DNA from: Rhodospirillales bacterium
Lineage (GTDB): Bacteria; Pseudomonadota; Alphaproteobacteria; Micavibrionales; UBA2020
Length of the DNA stretch: 5,500 nucleotides
Reading direction: 5' to 3'
NCBI GenBank assembly: GCA_023266795.1
Contig: JAHFPI010000089.1
Coordinates: forward strand, 2,183 to 7,682
Below the pieces are notes generated by a model that did no database searches, was not told where the DNA came from, and saw nothing but the letters and a program-made list of their open reading frames with translations. Made by a program: the position numbers and the translations under genes. This document shows positions 5,010-5,500 of the stretch, piece by piece. Each line of letters begins with the position of its first letter. The stretch's first letter is position 1.

Positions 5010-5090
5010 ATTACGGGAAGTGCCGTCAATACTTTGTAAACCTTTATCCCTTACTTTAGGTGGTGGGGAGCGGCAAAAAGGACGAAAAAA

Positions 5091-5500
5091 ATGATTTACA
5101 CATTAAGTGATTTACTGATGAAAATGGGCGCTCCTGAGACCAAGGAAAAAGGATATATGCGCTGGCACTATTTTGACAAAGTGAATGATGAAATCGGCGG
5201 CTTCGCGGAAGTCCGGATGATTGACGGCGGCGATGCGCTGGTGGCGGAGATGAAACACCTGCGCCGCGATTACGAAGATGATGCGGGCGAGCAGCACCGC
5301 ACGTATACCGAAAGCTTTTACCTGCACGCCGAAAAAACCGGTTCCCGCTACAAAGTGACGAAACTTGTTTTTGACGGCGAGGAATATCCACAGCCGCAAA
5401 AATCCATTATCGAGCTGGGCTTGAGTATTTTTCACGCTCGGGCGCTGGATATCAGCATCCTGATGGTGGAGCAGGCTTTCAACAAGCAGGACATCCTGCG
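5091..5500 (+). CDS. Hypothetical soluble protein, C-terminal part beyond window
   Basis: An open frame begins with ATG at 5091 and continues without a stop to the right edge, giving 136 visible residues. The start is supported by AAGGA at 5078-5082, 8 nt upstream. The product has no signal peptide, no membrane segment and no Cys in the visible part. It is charged (acidic stretches such as RRDYEDDAGEQ) and looks alpha/beta: MIYTLSDLLMKMGAP is a helix-like start, FAEVRMIDGGDALVAEM and YKVTKLVFDG look like strands, and IIELGLSIFHARALDISIL is helical. I recognise no family or catalytic motif. It follows the structured non-coding region on the same strand as the response regulator and is separated from it by two terminator candidates, so it is probably an independent transcription unit. 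Confidence 0.82.
   Translation, partial: MIYTLSDLLMKMGAPETKEKGYMRWHYFDKVNDEIGGFAEVRMIDGGDALVAEMKHLRRDYEDDAGEQHRTYTESFYLHAEKTGSRYKVTKLVFDGEEYPQPQKSIIELGLSIFHARALDISILMVEQAFNKQDIL

Larger units (their letters stand above)
4801..5090. other. 290-bp non-coding, structure-rich intergenic region
   Basis: No coding frame is supported. The stretch is dense in short inverted repeats: the main terminator hairpin, GCGGC-AAA-GCCGC (4898-4910), CCTGAG-GAA-CTCAGG (4923-4937), CACG-N5-CGTG (4947-4959, nested in TTCACG/CGTGAA at 4945-4977), and a terminator-like hairpin ending in seven Ts near 5009. The 13-mer CCGCGCTCTCCCC occurs at 4858-4870 and again at 4912-4924. From 5010 to 5077 I see no clear element. 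Confidence 0.6.

Noticed and set aside
5056..5435. Minus-strand frames of 111 and 107 codons
   Set aside because: The plus-strand frame from 5091 has a proper ribosome binding site and a protein-like composition, while the antisense frames end or begin without supporting signals.

Overview
The window looks like chromosomal DNA from a Gram-negative alphaproteobacterium of moderate GC content. The evidence is a CpdR-type single-domain response regulator preceded by a CtrA-like TTAA-N7-TTAA box, an orphan FlgC-like rod protein, and a run of exported proteins with classical signal peptides. I cannot place it at genus level. No rRNA, tRNA, insertion sequence, phage gene or CRISPR array is visible, and no defence system or large unknown system. 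The noteworthy parts are regulatory and RNA-scale.

Layout. Positions 1-1098 are read on the minus strand. They hold the first 165 codons of an unrecognised, largely helical soluble protein running off the left edge (1-496), an AT-rich spacer with a promoter candidate and an inverted repeat (497-687), and a 136-residue FlgC-like protein (688-1098). A 91-bp AT-rich divergent region (1099-1189) separates these from a plus-strand cluster: a small exported protein of unknown function (1190-1726), a BepA/YfgC-type M48 metalloprotease with C-terminal TPRs (1734-3089), and an exported DsbA/ScsC-type thiol-disulfide oxidoreductase with a CHYC active site (3153-3923). All three should be periplasmic. 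A protease-chaperone beside a disulfide catalyst suggests envelope protein quality control.

Positions 3924-4344 are non-coding. They contain a 54-bp near-palindrome that resolves into two 7-bp hairpins with perfectly complementary 7-nt loops, then an AT-rich regulatory region with a TTGACA-N17-TTTACT promoter and four TTAA motifs, one pair spaced as a CtrA box. This leads into a CpdR-like receiver protein (4345-4800). It keeps the phospho-acceptor Asp but has a His in the acidic pocket, an Arg in place of the conserved Lys, and a C-terminal tail of about 30 residues.

Positions 4801-5090 are again non-coding. They hold a strong GC-rich hairpin terminator, a direct repeat that could form a competing hairpin, several small stem-loops and a second terminator-like hairpin with seven Ts. 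This may be a small-RNA locus or a long structured 3' UTR. The window ends in the first 136 codons of another unrecognised soluble protein (5091-5500).
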